This document shows, one piece after another, positions 1 to 7,198 of a DNA stretch of 64,000 nucleotides (position 1 is its first letter; each line of letters opens with the position of its first letter). A program made the position numbers and the translations under genes. The notes below the pieces were generated by a model, which worked only from the letters and a program-made list of their open reading frames with translations, searched no databases and was not told the DNA's origin. Origin of the DNA: Metabacillus schmidteae (GTDB taxonomy: Bacteria > Bacillota > Bacilli > Bacillales > Bacillaceae); assembly GCF_903166545.1 (NCBI RefSeq), contig NZ_CAESCH010000001.1:3972001-4036000 (forward strand), in the 5' to 3' direction.

Positions 1-314
1 ATAAAATAAAACGTATGATTAGGAAATTCTTCAGTTAACAACCTTAAAGTATCATATGTATAAGACGGTCCTTCACGCTCTAATTCAATTGTATTAACTG
101 AAAATTCCGGGTGATCCTTTACAGCAATTGTGATCATATTTAGCCGATGGTCACTCTCAGTAAAGTGATCTGTTTGTTTATGAGGAGGAATTTGATTAGG
201 AATAAACCATATTTCCGATAATTGCAAGGCCTGCCTTACCTCACTTGCAATTAATAGGTGGCCCAGATGGGGTGGATCAAAAGTTCCACCTAAAATTCCT
301 ATTTTTTTTGACAT
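1..314 (-). CDS. nadD: Nicotinate-nucleotide adenylyltransferase, 5' part only
   Basis: NadD adenylates nicotinate mononucleotide to deamido-NAD in cytosolic NAD synthesis. About 104 N-terminal residues are present; the gene runs off the left edge. The N-terminus reads [20 protein letters not shown], giving the GGTFDPPH..H nucleotidyltransferase signature, followed by an [12 protein letters not shown] segment typical of NadD. The ATG lies after an AGGGAGGAATG-type ribosome site. It is the last visible gene of the yqeG-yqeH-aroE-yhbY-nadD run, the same order as in B. subtilis. The family assignment is secure; nothing can be said of the C-terminus. Confidence 0.93.
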   Translation of the reverse strand, partial: MSKKIGILGGTFDPPHLGHLLIASEVRQALQLSEIWFIPNQIPPHKQTDHFTESDHRLNMITIAVKDHPEFSVNTIELEREGPSYTYDTLRLLTEEFPNHTFYF

Positions 315-334
315 CCTTCATTCCTCCCTATTTG

Positions 335-628
335 TTAATTAGGTAGCCGAATTTGCTTATTTTCTTTGGATTCTTTATATAACACAATCGTATTTCCAAT
401 AACCTGAACAAGCTCTGCACCTGTTCCTTTCACGATTTCTTCAGCAACTGTATTTTTATCATCTTCACAATTTTGCAGTACAGACACTTTAAATAATTCA
501 CGAGCCTCAAGTGTATCTGCTAATTGCTTAATCATATTTTCATTAACTCCGCCCTTACCAACTTGAAATATTGGATTTAAGTGGTGAGCTTCAGACCGCA
601 AAAAGCGCTTTTGTTTTCCTGTTAACAT
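335..628 (-). CDS. yhbY: YhbY/CRM-domain RNA-binding protein (YqeI)
   Basis: 97 residues, the usual length of a stand-alone CRM-domain protein. The family binds pre-50S ribosomal particles and is thought to help ribosome assembly. The core is visible: LTGKQKRFLRSEAHHLNP near the N-terminus, then the VGKGGVNENMI loop corresponding to the GxxG RNA-binding motif at about residues 24-30. The start overlaps the 3' end of aroE by 7 bases, which suggests translational coupling. The neighbours yqeH (30S assembly GTPase) and nadD match the conserved Bacillus cluster. The function is from family knowledge, not from this sequence. Confidence 0.92.
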   Translation of the reverse strand: MLTGKQKRFLRSEAHHLNPIFQVGKGGVNENMIKQLADTLEARELFKVSVLQNCEDDKNTVAEEIVKGTGAELVQVIGNTIVLYKESKENKQIRLPN

Positions 629-1464
629 GATGTACCTCCTAGTTGGTCATTAACAATTTTTGTCATCTTTTCAATTGATGGAGCTTGTTTTGTCCATAGC
701 TCAAAAGCAAGTGCTGCTTGATATACAAACATTCCAACACCTGTATGAACCGTTAAACCCAGCTCCTTGGCTTCTTTTAACAAAGCCGTATAAATTGGGT
801 TATAAATAATATCACTTACGATTGCTGACTTTTTAGCATTTTTTAGTGATAAAGGCTTTTGATCGACATGAGGATGCAGGCCTACAGCTGTAGTTTGGAT
901 AATGATGTCATATTTTTCAATATCAATCTCAGCTTCTTGTATGTTAAGAGCCTTACTATTGTTTGAAAAAGGGCACTCATTAATAAGCTCTTCAGCCTTT
1001 GAAATAGTACGATTACAAATATCTATTTCCTGACAACCTTGGTGAGTAAGTGCAAAGTAAATCCCCCTTGCTGCACCACCTGCACCAATAATGAGTATTT
1101 TATGATCTGAAATTGGCTTATTAAGCATTTCTTTTAAAGATTCAATATATCCATTTCCGTCTGTATTGTGCCCAACTAATCGACCATTTTCGTTTACAAC
1201 GGTATTCACTGCACCTGCTATCTTTGCTGTTTCATGCAATTTGTCTAAAAATGGAATAATAGAAATCTTATGCGGAATCGTAACATTAAATCCTCTAACC
1301 CCTAATAATTTTAATGCTTGAACAGATTCCTCTAATTTTTCCGTTTCCACATGGAAAGCATGGTAATAATTGTCCAAGTTTTTTTCTCTAAATGCATCAT
1401 TATGGATAGCGGGTGACATTGAATGCTCAACTGGACAACCGATCAACCCATATAATTTCCCCAT
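622..1464 (-). CDS. aroE: Shikimate dehydrogenase
   Basis: Reduces 3-dehydroshikimate to shikimate with NADPH in aromatic amino-acid synthesis. The 280-residue product has the substrate-binding SMSP at about 15-18, VTIPHK with the catalytic Lys at about 66, NTDG with the Asp at about 102, and the nucleotide-binding GAGGAARG at about 127-134. A longer reading frame exists from a TTG at 1470, but the GGGAGAG ribosome site abuts that TTG. It is properly spaced for the ATG at 1464, which also gives the family N-terminus. The gene sits between yqeH and yhbY in one operon. Confidence 0.95.
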   Translation of the reverse strand: MGKLYGLIGCPVEHSMSPAIHNDAFREKNLDNYYHAFHVETEKLEESVQALKLLGVRGFNVTIPHKISIIPFLDKLHETAKIAGAVNTVVNENGRLVGHNTDGNGYIESLKEMLNKPISDHKILIIGAGGAARGIYFALTHQGCQEIDICNRTISKAEELINECPFSNNSKALNIQEAEIDIEKYDIIIQTTAVGLHPHVDQKPLSLKNAKKSAIVSDIIYNPIYTALLKEAKELGLTVHTGVGMFVYQAALAFELWTKQAPSIEKMTKIVNDQLGGTSC

Positions 1465-1480
1465 ACACAACTCTCCCTAA

Positions 1481-2587
1481 TTAAATTAGCGATTTTCTAA
1501 GTGTGACATTTACTCCCTTTGGTGCAAAAGCTACTATTTTTTTACCCGGATTATTTACTGTAACCCAACCTAAACCCGAAAAGACAACATCTGTTTTCCC
1601 TTCATGAATTGTTAATTCATGAGGAACTAATTCCGGGAAAGTTTCTACATCTTCTTTTCTTGGAGGTGTTAAAAGCTCTCCTACATGTTTTTCATATAAG
1701 CTACTAGCATTCTCTAGTTTTGTTCGATGAATGTTCAACTCGGTCGGAATATAGCAAACAAGTGCTTCTCTTCCACCTGATACATAATCTAACCTGGCAA
1801 GCCCTCCAAAATATAAGGTTTGTTGTTCATTTAATTGGAAAACTTTTGGTTTAATTTCCTTCTTAGGACTTAATAGTTTTAGATCACGCTTATCAATAAA
1901 GTGTGCCATTTGATGGTGATTGATAATACCTGGAGTATCATACAAGGAAGCACCATTGTCCAACGGTATTTCGATTAAGTCTAATGTTGTGCCTGGATAA
2001 TGAGATGTCGTAATAACATCATTAACACCTGCAACTTCTTTAATCATTCGGTTAATAAATGTTGATTTCCCCACATTTGTACAGCCTACAACATAGACAT
2101 CTTGTCCATTCCGGTATTCATCAATTAGTTCTGCTACTTCTTTTATGCCATGTCCTTTAGCAGAGCTTACTAAACATACATCAATCGGTTGTAATCCTAA
2201 TTCCTTTGCTTCCCTTTTCATCCAGTTAATCAGCTTTTGTTTTTTTACTGATTTAGGTAGAATATCACTTTTATTTCCTATCAATAAAATTGGATTTCCT
2301 TTTACAAACCGTTGAATTCCTTGTAGCCAACTACCATTAAAATCAAAGATATCAACTATTTTTACGATTAAACCTTTTGTTTCCCCGATACCGTGTAAGA
2401 TCTTTAAAAAATCATCATCAGTTAGGGAAACATCTTGGATTTCATTATAATTTTTTAATCGGAAGCATCTTTGACAGATGATATCCTCTTTTTCTAAAGC
2501 ACTTACTGGAGCATATCCAAGCTTCTCAGGATCTTGTGTTTGAATTGAAACACCACATCCTATACATGAAAATTGCTGTTCAGACAC
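1481..2587 (-). CDS. yqeH: Ribosome biogenesis GTPase YqeH (circularly permuted)
   Basis: A 368-residue circularly permuted GTPase needed for 30S subunit maturation in Bacillus. A treble-clef zinc finger is formed by Cys8, Cys11, Cys38 and Cys41 (CIGC...CQRC). The G-motif order is permuted: G4 NKSD (about 105-108) and G5-like SSAKG (about 141-145) precede the P-loop GCTNVGKST (about 168-176) and G3 DTPG (about 217-220). Four bases separate it from yqeG upstream, and it is followed by aroE, as in B. subtilis. All key motifs are intact. Confidence 0.96.
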   Translation of the reverse strand: MSEQQFSCIGCGVSIQTQDPEKLGYAPVSALEKEDIICQRCFRLKNYNEIQDVSLTDDDFLKILHGIGETKGLIVKIVDIFDFNGSWLQGIQRFVKGNPILLIGNKSDILPKSVKKQKLINWMKREAKELGLQPIDVCLVSSAKGHGIKEVAELIDEYRNGQDVYVVGCTNVGKSTFINRMIKEVAGVNDVITTSHYPGTTLDLIEIPLDNGASLYDTPGIINHHQMAHFIDKRDLKLLSPKKEIKPKVFQLNEQQTLYFGGLARLDYVSGGREALVCYIPTELNIHRTKLENASSLYEKHVGELLTPPRKEDVETFPELVPHELTIHEGKTDVVFSGLGWVTVNNPGKKIVAFAPKGVNVTLRKSLI

Positions 2588-2590
2588 GTT

Positions 2591-3106
2591 TTATTCCTCC
2601 CATTGAATCATCCCTCTACGTTTCAAATTAGCCATTATCCTACGTTCAATTCTACGGTTTATTCTTGTAAAGAATCCGTCTGTTGATGCAACTGGAACAA
2701 CTAAAATCGTCTGAAATCCATTACGATTTCCACCTAATACATCTGTTAAGAGCTGATCTCCTATAACAACGACCTCTTCTTTTTTTAGGTTCATATCTTT
2801 AACCGCTTTTAAAAATGCCTTTCCCATAGGCTTCCTAGCCTTAAAAATAAATGGAATATTGTGAGGCTCCGAGAAGGCTTTTACACGTAATTGATTATTA
2901 TTAGATACGATGGTAATTTTCATATCTAGATCTTTAACTTCCTTAAACCACTCAATCAATTGGGGGGTTGCATCTGGTCGATCCCATTCAACAAGTGTGT
3001 TATCTAAATCTGTAATAATACCTTTTATTCCGCTTTCCTTCAATTTCTTAGGAGATATATGAAAGATGCTTTTTACATATTCTCCAGGTAAAAATAACTT
3101 TAGCAT
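2591..3106 (-). CDS. yqeG: HAD-superfamily phosphatase YqeG (subfamily IIIA)
   Basis: 171 residues. The HAD motif I is DLDNT at about 33-37, motif II is TIVSNN at about 65-70, and the acidic motif IV is GDQLLTDVLGGN at about 116-127. The physiological substrate is not established; the usual annotation is YqeG family HAD IIIA-type phosphatase. It is the first gene of the minus-strand cluster and diverges from sda across a roughly 390-base intergenic region rich in DnaA boxes. Coupling to yqeH (4-base gap) suggests shared expression with ribosome-assembly factors. Confidence 0.94.
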   Translation of the reverse strand: MLKLFLPGEYVKSIFHISPKKLKESGIKGIITDLDNTLVEWDRPDATPQLIEWFKEVKDLDMKITIVSNNNQLRVKAFSEPHNIPFIFKARKPMGKAFLKAVKDMNLKKEEVVVIGDQLLTDVLGGNRNGFQTILVVPVASTDGFFTRINRRIERRIMANLKRRGMIQWEE

Positions 3107-3252
3107 GAGTTTTTAACACCTCATTATCATTTTTTTGCCAATTTACATCATATCGAATTTATTTCATACTTTCAAAACAAAATTAAAGTATATGAAATTT
3201 TTACACTTTAAATCACAAATACTTTTCGACAATTTCCGACCACCTTCAACAC

Positions 3253-3377
3253 TTGTGGATAATATTATACACAATATCCACCTTGCCATACCTCTATTTT
3301 AACACCTTATAAACACAATACCCACAATTTATCCACCGTTAATTGTGGATAACAGAACGGTTGTTCTCACTTATAAT
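3253..3377 (+). promoter_or_regulatory. DnaA-box cluster and probable SigA promoter of sda
   Basis: A perfect DnaA box (TTATCCACA on the complementary strand) lies at 3254-3262 and another at 3344-3352. TTATACACA is at 3265-3273, the one-mismatch box TTATCCACC at 3329-3337, and a weaker box at 3274-3282. A -10 element TATAAT is at 3372-3377, with ATAACA 17 bases upstream (3349-3354). The 3344-3352 box therefore overlaps the -35. In B. subtilis sda is a known DnaA-regulated gene, and this layout fits DnaA occupying the promoter. Confidence 0.85.
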
Positions 3378-3495
3378 TTCTGTTAGATTTAAGTTAATAA
3401 CAAAATATAACATTTTTAAATGTCTTATAGTAAAGATTTATACAAGACCATAACAAATGTTAGGAGGTGGAGAGCCAAGTATTTGGCCATTCATT

Positions 3496-3636
3496 ATGCG
3501 TAAACTTTCTGACGAATTACTAATTGAATCTTATTTTAAAGCGATTGAAATGAAACTAAATGATGATTTTATAGACTTAATTGTGATTGAAATTAAACGC
3601 CGTTCTTTGGGACATCTGTTAAAAGCTTCTTCCTAA
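3496..3636 (+). CDS. sda: Sporulation inhibitor Sda
   Basis: Sda is a small helical-hairpin protein that binds histidine kinase KinA (and KinB) and blocks the sporulation phosphorelay when replication is disturbed. The 46-residue frame [20 protein letters not shown]...[12 protein letters not shown] is unmistakably the family, with the conserved LSDELL, ESYFKA and EIKRRSLGH segments. The ATG at 3496 has no nearby ribosome site. The strong AGGAGGT at 3463-3469 sits about 26 bases upstream and would instead serve an in-frame ATT at 3481, adding five residues (51 aa). The upstream region carries DnaA boxes. It is divergent from yqeG, as in B. subtilis. Confidence 0.95.
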   Translation: MRKLSDELLIESYFKAIEMKLNDDFIDLIVIEIKRRSLGHLLKASS

Positions 3637-3650
3637 AGCTTTAACTCTGT

Positions 3651-3669
3651 CGCCTGACGGCTTTTTTTC
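3651..3669 (+). terminator. Probable terminator of sda
   Basis: A short GCC/GGC stem (GCCTGACGGC) is followed directly by a run of seven T. An AAAGC upstream could extend the pairing with GCTTT. The stem is weak, but the position just after the stop of sda fits. Confidence 0.5.
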
Positions 3670-3804
3670 TTTCATTATTTATATTTTGTCCATTCTGGTT
3701 TTGCACTACTCTTTTTAAGCCGCTATGTAACATCTGATTTGTGAATGTAATTATACCATTAGTTCTACAGCACCACTATCTTTTATTCCCCACAGTATTG
3801 AAAA

Positions 3805-3830
3805 AAGCCTTCAGTAAATTTTGAAGGCTT
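3805..3830 (-). terminator. Terminator of the yjcZ-family gene
   Basis: AAGCCTTCA and its complement TGAAGGCTT form a 9-bp stem with a short loop. On the minus strand it is followed by a T run, and it lies 18 bases past the stop of the yjcZ-like gene. Confidence 0.85.
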
Positions 3831-3848
3831 CACATGCTAAGGTTTTGT

Positions 3849-4013
3849 TTATCGATAGTAATTGTAGTAATAATATCCTCCGCCAATGACAAGCAACAAG
3901 ATTAACAAGACAACAATAAACGCATACCAATAACCATATCCTGTCACAGCTGCAGGGTAATACGGGTATTGTGCTGGTCCATAAGGTGGTCCATAAGGTG
4001 AATAACCGTACAT
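3849..4013 (-). CDS. YjcZ-family sporulation-associated membrane peptide
   Basis: A 54-residue protein. The first 30 residues are rich in Tyr, Pro and Gly (MYGYSPYGPPYGPAQYPYYP...). Then comes one hydrophobic segment (about 31-46, AFIVVLLILLLVIGGG) and a C-terminal YYYYNYYR tail. This is the layout of the YjcZ/YhcN-like family of tiny Gly/Tyr-rich membrane proteins made in sporulating bacilli, whose molecular role is unknown. The start is preceded by AAAGGAGGG at 8 bases. It is a single gene with its own terminator, next to sigK and divergent from it. No clear sporulation promoter could be assigned. Confidence 0.85.
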   Translation of the reverse strand: MYGYSPYGPPYGPAQYPYYPAAVTGYGYWYAFIVVLLILLLVIGGGYYYYNYYR

Positions 4014-4238
4014 TGACTTTTCCCTCCTTTATTTAATCGTCTCTTATATATTTCTATGTATTTAACCTAAAAAAAGCGTAGGCTGTAACCCTAACATCGT
4101 CCTAAAAACTCACTTAAGTGAGTTTGTGAGAAAAGAATCTGAGAACTTTTATATGTACAGACACAAACAAGCTTCCATCAACATACACATGACTTATAGG
4201 CTCTTGCCTAGATTATGTTCTTAAGTGGAGGTGGAGGT

Positions 4239-4964
4239 ATGACAGGGCTCATAACAGCACTAGGCTTCTTTGTAAAAGAATTAGTGTTTTTAGTATCTTA
4301 TGTAAAGAACAATGCCTTTCCACAGCCTTTGTCTGCTACAGACGAAAAGAAGTATCTACAAAAAATGTCTGAAGGTGATGAGTATGCGAGGAACCTGCTT
4401 ATTGAACATAACTTGCGACTCGTGGCTCATATTGTCAAAAAATTTGAAAATACTGGCGAAGACTCAGAAGATTTAATTTCGATTGGAACAATTGGGTTAA
4501 TAAAAGCAATTGAAAGTTATTCACAAGGAAAAGGTACAAAGCTAGCTACTTATGCCGCGCGTTGTATTGAAAATGAGATACTTATGCATTTACGGGCTTT
4601 AAAAAAGACAAAAAAAGATGTCTCCTTACATGACCCAATCGGTCAAGATAAAGAAGGAAATGAAATCAGCTTAATTGATGTGTTAAAATCTGAAAACGAA
4701 GATGTGATCGACACCATTCAGTTAAATATGGAATTAGAAAAAGTAAAGGAATATATTGATATACTTGATGGAAGAGAGCGAGAAGTCATCGTTGGAAGAT
4801 TCGGGCTTGATCTGAAAAAAGAAAAGACACAGCGTGAAATTGCAAAAGAACTAGGCATCTCAAGAAGCTATGTATCCAGGATTGAAAAACGTGCATTAAT
4901 GAAAATGTTTCATGAGTTTTATCGTGCGGAAAAGGAAAAACGAAACCGGTTAAAAGAAAAATAA
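4239..4964 (+). CDS. sigK: RNA polymerase sporulation sigma factor SigK, uninterrupted
   Basis: Late mother-cell sigma factor, made as pro-SigK. The N-terminal pro-sequence (about 20 residues, [20 protein letters not shown]) is followed by [10 protein letters not shown], the known mature start after SpoIVFB cleavage. Region 2 ([17 protein letters not shown] to [22 protein letters not shown]) and region 4 ([12 protein letters not shown] to [16 protein letters not shown]) are contiguous in one 241-residue frame. There is thus no skin-type element splitting the gene as in B. subtilis 168. An in-frame ATG at 4215 lacks a ribosome site; 4239 follows a GGAGGTGGAGG tract. The 225 bases upstream hold no gene. 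A CATACACAT at 4182-4190 resembles a SigE -10, but no -35 fits well. Confidence 0.97.
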   Translation: MTGLITALGFFVKELVFLVSYVKNNAFPQPLSATDEKKYLQKMSEGDEYARNLLIEHNLRLVAHIVKKFENTGEDSEDLISIGTIGLIKAIESYSQGKGTKLATYAARCIENEILMHLRALKKTKKDVSLHDPIGQDKEGNEISLIDVLKSENEDVIDTIQLNMELEKVKEYIDILDGREREVIVGRFGLDLKKEKTQREIAKELGISRSYVSRIEKRALMKMFHEFYRAEKEKRNRLKEK

Positions 4965-4971
4965 AAAGTAA

Positions 4972-5007
4972 GAAAAGGGCGTAACCAATGCGTCCTTTTC
5001 TTTTTTT
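4972..5007 (+). terminator. Terminator of sigK
   Basis: GAAAAGG and CCTTTTC flank a GCG/CGC-containing inner stem and are followed by a T run, directly after the sigK stop. Confidence 0.88.
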
Positions 5008-5031
5008 ACATTTTAATTCTAGTTAACTTAG

Positions 5032-5091
5032 CTAGGCAGTATCCTTCTCAACAGTTAAATGTAGTAATAATTCGATTTTCAACATATTCAT
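5032..5091 (-). CDS. Candidate 19-residue peptide downstream of yrzI
   Basis: The frame is MNMLKIELLLHLTVEKDTA, ending in TAG. It has a full GGAGGCG ribosome site placed next to an ATG and better placed for the ATG two codons on (5085). The hydrophobic N-terminus with an LLLxLTV run recalls the first residues of the adjacent YrzI peptide, so it may be a shortened relative. It lies 32 bases after the yrzI stop on the same strand. No database family was recognised. The evidence is only the ribosome site, context and resemblance. Confidence 0.35.
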   Translation of the reverse strand: MNMLKIELLLHLTVEKDTA

Positions 5092-5123
5092 CGCCTCCAA
5101 TTTTTTTCATTGATCATTACATG

Positions 5124-5270
5124 TTACATGTTATGAAAATTCTCATATTGCTTTGTTTTTACTTCTTCCATTCTATTTTGGATCTCTTGATCCCGGTGAA
5201 TGTCATTTTTTGTTTTCTTTCTTTTCGAGATAGAAAGAGTTAACGTAATAAAAAATAGGTTAATCGTCAT
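5124..5270 (-). CDS. yrzI: YrzI-family small protein
   Basis: A 48-residue peptide: a hydrophobic N-terminus (MTINLFFITLTLSI) followed by a basic SKRKKT stretch and a charged helical tail ending QYENFHNM. This matches the YrzI family of small bacillary proteins of unknown function. The ribosome site is near perfect (AAAGGAGGTGAT) with 4-5 bases to the ATG. It lies between sigK (convergent) and yrhC; in B. subtilis yrzI also lies near the yrhC-mtnN region. It may be read through from the promoter at 5610-5638 past two terminator-like hairpins, or from its own promoter, which was not found. Confidence 0.75.
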   Translation of the reverse strand: MTINLFFITLTLSISKRKKTKNDIHRDQEIQNRMEEVKTKQYENFHNM

Positions 5271-5382
5271 GTGTATCACCTCCTTTAAGTTATTCTACAC
5301 CTTTGATCGTCAACAGGTTGCCAAATCCCTAGAGAGGATTCATGGTTTCTCAAAGTAACGTGATTAATGACAATAAAATAAA

Positions 5383-5411
5383 ACACGCCACAGGGGCAAC
5401 CTGTAGCGTGT
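5383..5411 (-). terminator. Second of two tandem terminator-like hairpins
   Basis: ACACGC...GCGTGT with an inner ACAGG/CCTGT stem. On the minus strand it is followed by TTTTATTTTATT. It lies between the 22-residue ORF and yrzI. Confidence 0.75.
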
Positions 5412-5429
5412 ATAAATAACCATATAAAA

Positions 5430-5461
5430 ACGCCACAAGTATTTAAATCAACCTGAGGCGT
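5430..5461 (-). terminator. First of two tandem terminator-like hairpins
   Basis: On the minus strand ACGCCTCAGG pairs imperfectly with CTTGTGGCGT and is followed by TTTTTAT. It starts about 40 bases past the stop of the 22-residue ORF and shares an ACGCCACA-type arm with the second hairpin. Confidence 0.7.
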
Positions 5462-5499
5462 GTGTTTACTTTAAACATAACATTCATATAAGTAAATAA

Positions 5500-5568
5500 T
5501 TATAATACACCATTTCGGTCGATAAGAAGAATTAAGTTTTTGTTTTGTGTAGTTGTACGTTTGTTCAT
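5500..5568 (-). CDS. Candidate 22-residue peptide with its own promoter and terminators
   Basis: The ORF reads MNKRTTTQNKNLILLIDRNG then VL and stops at TAA. A GGAGGTCGAG ribosome site precedes the ATG by about 9 bases. A near-consensus SigA promoter lies 40-70 bases upstream, and two terminator hairpins follow. Together these define a compact transcription unit whose only ORF is this one. The peptide is basic at its N-terminus and hydrophobic in the middle. No family was recognised. It could be a functional peptide, a leader peptide for yrzI, or incidental to a small RNA. Confidence 0.45.
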   Translation of the reverse strand: MNKRTTTQNKNLILLIDRNGVL

Positions 5569-5609
5569 GTTCCTCGACCTCCATTTCATTATTTACTATC
5601 ACTGTGGTA

Positions 5610-5638
5610 ATTATATCCACAATTTCCAATTCTGTAAA
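5610..5638 (-). promoter_or_regulatory. Probable SigA promoter for the 22-residue ORF
   Basis: On the minus strand, -35 TTTACA (5638-5633) and -10 TATAAT (5615-5610) are separated by exactly 17 bases. Transcription would start near 5603, in front of the ribosome site of the small ORF at 5568. Confidence 0.75.
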
Positions 5639-5690
5639 TACGTTTTTAAAAATTTAAATTTTCAGATAATAATAACTGAATTTTTATTGA

Positions 5691-5724
5691 AAAAGCCAAT
5701 CTCAAGTTTATGAGATTGGCTTTT
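5691..5724 (-). terminator. Terminator of yrhC
   Basis: AAAAGCCAATCTCA and TGAGATTGGCTTTT form a long perfect stem 9 bases after the yrhC stop. On the minus strand it ends in a T run. Confidence 0.92.
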
Positions 5725-5732
5725 GTTAAAGG

Positions 5733-5969
5733 TTATTGATTTTCTGTTTCATCCAGCTGTTTTTTATATCTTAAAGATATTTTAAAGCTTACAAAAGCTC
5801 CAGCTAAAAAAAGAATTGTTGTAATCATTAAAACAGTATCATAAATACCAAGCTTTCCTTGGTCCGGCAAAACGACTCCTATATATAAGAACACACTTGC
5901 TGCTAAAAGAACAAATGCATAATTTTTAAAATCTGTTACAAGTGCTTGTATTGCTTTTTTATTCATCAT
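5733..5969 (-). CDS. yrhC: YrhC-family membrane protein
   Basis: 78 residues with two hydrophobic segments (about 18-34 YAFVLLAASVFLYIGVV and 44-64 VLMITTILFLAGAFVSFKI) and charged ends. Length and layout match YrhC, a small membrane protein of unknown function. In B. subtilis it is the last gene of the yrrT-mtnN-mccA-mccB-yrhC methionine-to-cysteine operon. Here mccA and mccB are absent and yrhC is a lone gene with its own terminator. A GTAGGTGAT ribosome site precedes the tandem ATG-ATG. The 3' half holds no other recognisable motif. Confidence 0.82.
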   Translation of the reverse strand: MMNKKAIQALVTDFKNYAFVLLAASVFLYIGVVLPDQGKLGIYDTVLMITTILFLAGAFVSFKISLRYKKQLDETENQ

Positions 5970-6068
5970 ATCACCTACTAAATGTGTTATATATACACAA
6001 TAACACAGCCTAGCAATCTATTAACCAAGTAAATTAAACCAGTGGTGGAATTTATTAAGCAACAAAAA

Positions 6069-6107
6069 AGACTTAAAATGTTGAGCTTAACCCACATTTT
6101 AAGTCTT
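6069..6107 (-). terminator. Terminator of mtnN
   Basis: GACTTAAAATG and CATTTTAAGTC form an 11-bp stem, with T runs on both sides, 6 bases past the mtnN stop. It may work in both directions. Confidence 0.9.
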
Positions 6108-6112
6108 TTTCC

Positions 6113-6805
6113 TTACACAGCTTCTACTATTTTTAACACTAAATCAGCTGAGTGCTTAGCTGCTTGATCTAAGAATTGATCAAACGAAACATTTGATTCT
6201 TTACCAGCAATATCTGATAATGCTCTAATGATCACAAAAGGTACTTCAAATTGATGACAAACTTGTGCTATTGCCGCTGCTTCCATTTCACCTGCATAAA
6301 GGTTTTGGAATTTGCTACGGATAAAGTCTACTTTTACAGGATCATTTAAAAATGAGTCACCTGTTACGATTAGCCCCTTAGCTACTTGAATATCTGTAAT
6401 TTCTTCTGCTTTCATTACAGCGATTTCCACTAACTTTTGATCCGGAGTATAGGCTGCAGGTAAACCAGGTACCTGACCATATTCGTAGCCAAATGCAGTT
6501 ACATCCACGTCGTTATGGCGTACTTCGGTGGATATAACAACATCACCTACATTTAAGGAAGAGTGGAAACCACCTGCCGAACCTGTATTAATCACGTAGT
6601 CTGGTTTATATCGATCTAATAATAATGTAGTGCTGAGAGCAGCATTAACCTTACCTATGCCTGACTTCAGGAGGATTATGTCAATTCCCTTATATACCCC
6701 TGTTGTAAATTCACTTCCAGCAATCATTTCCTGCTCACGATTGTCTAACTTATCTCTTAGTATCGTTACCTCTTCTTCCATTGCTCCAATGATGGCAATT
6801 TTCAA
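6113..6805 (-). CDS. mtnN: 5'-methylthioadenosine/S-adenosylhomocysteine nucleosidase
   Basis: Cleaves MTA, S-adenosylhomocysteine and 5'-deoxyadenosine, recycling SAM by-products. The protein has GAMEEEV at the N-terminus (general-acid Glu), NTGSAGG, the substrate-binding FLNDP and [10 protein letters not shown] segments, and [10 protein letters not shown] with the catalytic Asp. ATG codons exist at 6823 and 6814. The GGAAGGA site, however, is spaced for a TTG at 6805, which yields the family N-terminus (M)[12 protein letters not shown], so 6805 is preferred (230 aa). Unlike B. subtilis, no yrrT lies upstream and no mccAB downstream. Confidence 0.95.
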   Translation of the reverse strand: MKIAIIGAMEEEVTILRDKLDNREQEMIAGSEFTTGVYKGIDIILLKSGIGKVNAALSTTLLLDRYKPDYVINTGSAGGFHSSLNVGDVVISTEVRHNDVDVTAFGYEYGQVPGLPAAYTPDQKLVEIAVMKAEEITDIQVAKGLIVTGDSFLNDPVKVDFIRSKFQNLYAGEMEAAAIAQVCHQFEVPFVIIRALSDIAGKESNVSFDQFLDQAAKHSADLVLKIVEAV

Positions 6806-6975
6806 TTGATTCATTCCTTCCATATGTATCTTTCTTCATTCATGTTATCTCCACATAGAAGTTTACCTATTTCACTTGTCCAACGCAAGGTTAATTGACT
6901 TACATGTTTGTTTTGGTACTATTTAATTAATACAAGCGTATAAAATTGAAAATAATTTTTATAGAGGTGTAGATC

Positions 6976-7182
6976 ATGGATTTTCAATTGGATTTATTAA
7001 AGGATAAAGTTGAATTTTTTGAAGCAACATCTATTAAGGACCTTGAGAAAAAGATTAATGATCAAATTGTACATAATCAAGCGATATTGCTACATGTACA
7101 TTCTGTTTCCCATCAGATGTTTGTATCAGAAGACGGTAAAAGAATGTATAGTGCTGTTGTCCATTTTAAAGCTAAACTCTAA
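6976..7182 (+). CDS. yrzA: DUF2536 family protein YrzA
   Basis: A 68-residue cytosolic protein (MDFQLDLLKDKVEFFEATSI...) with a GAGGTG ribosome site 6-7 bases before the ATG. Sequence and location between mtnN and yrrS match YrzA (DUF2536) of B. subtilis, whose function is unknown. There is no signal peptide, membrane segment or cysteine. A second frame at 7010-7222 on the same strand is a shadow. It is a single-gene unit facing yrrS, sharing a bidirectional terminator with it. Confidence 0.85.
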   Translation: MDFQLDLLKDKVEFFEATSIKDLEKKINDQIVHNQAILLHVHSVSHQMFVSEDGKRMYSAVVHFKAKL

Positions 7183-7198
7183 ATTTATCTTAGAAAAC

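Noticed and set aside
4150-4190. SigE-type promoter for sigK (CATACACAT at 4182-4190)
   Set aside because: The -10 resembles the consensus, but no -35 lies at the proper spacing. It is left as an unassigned resemblance rather than a feature.
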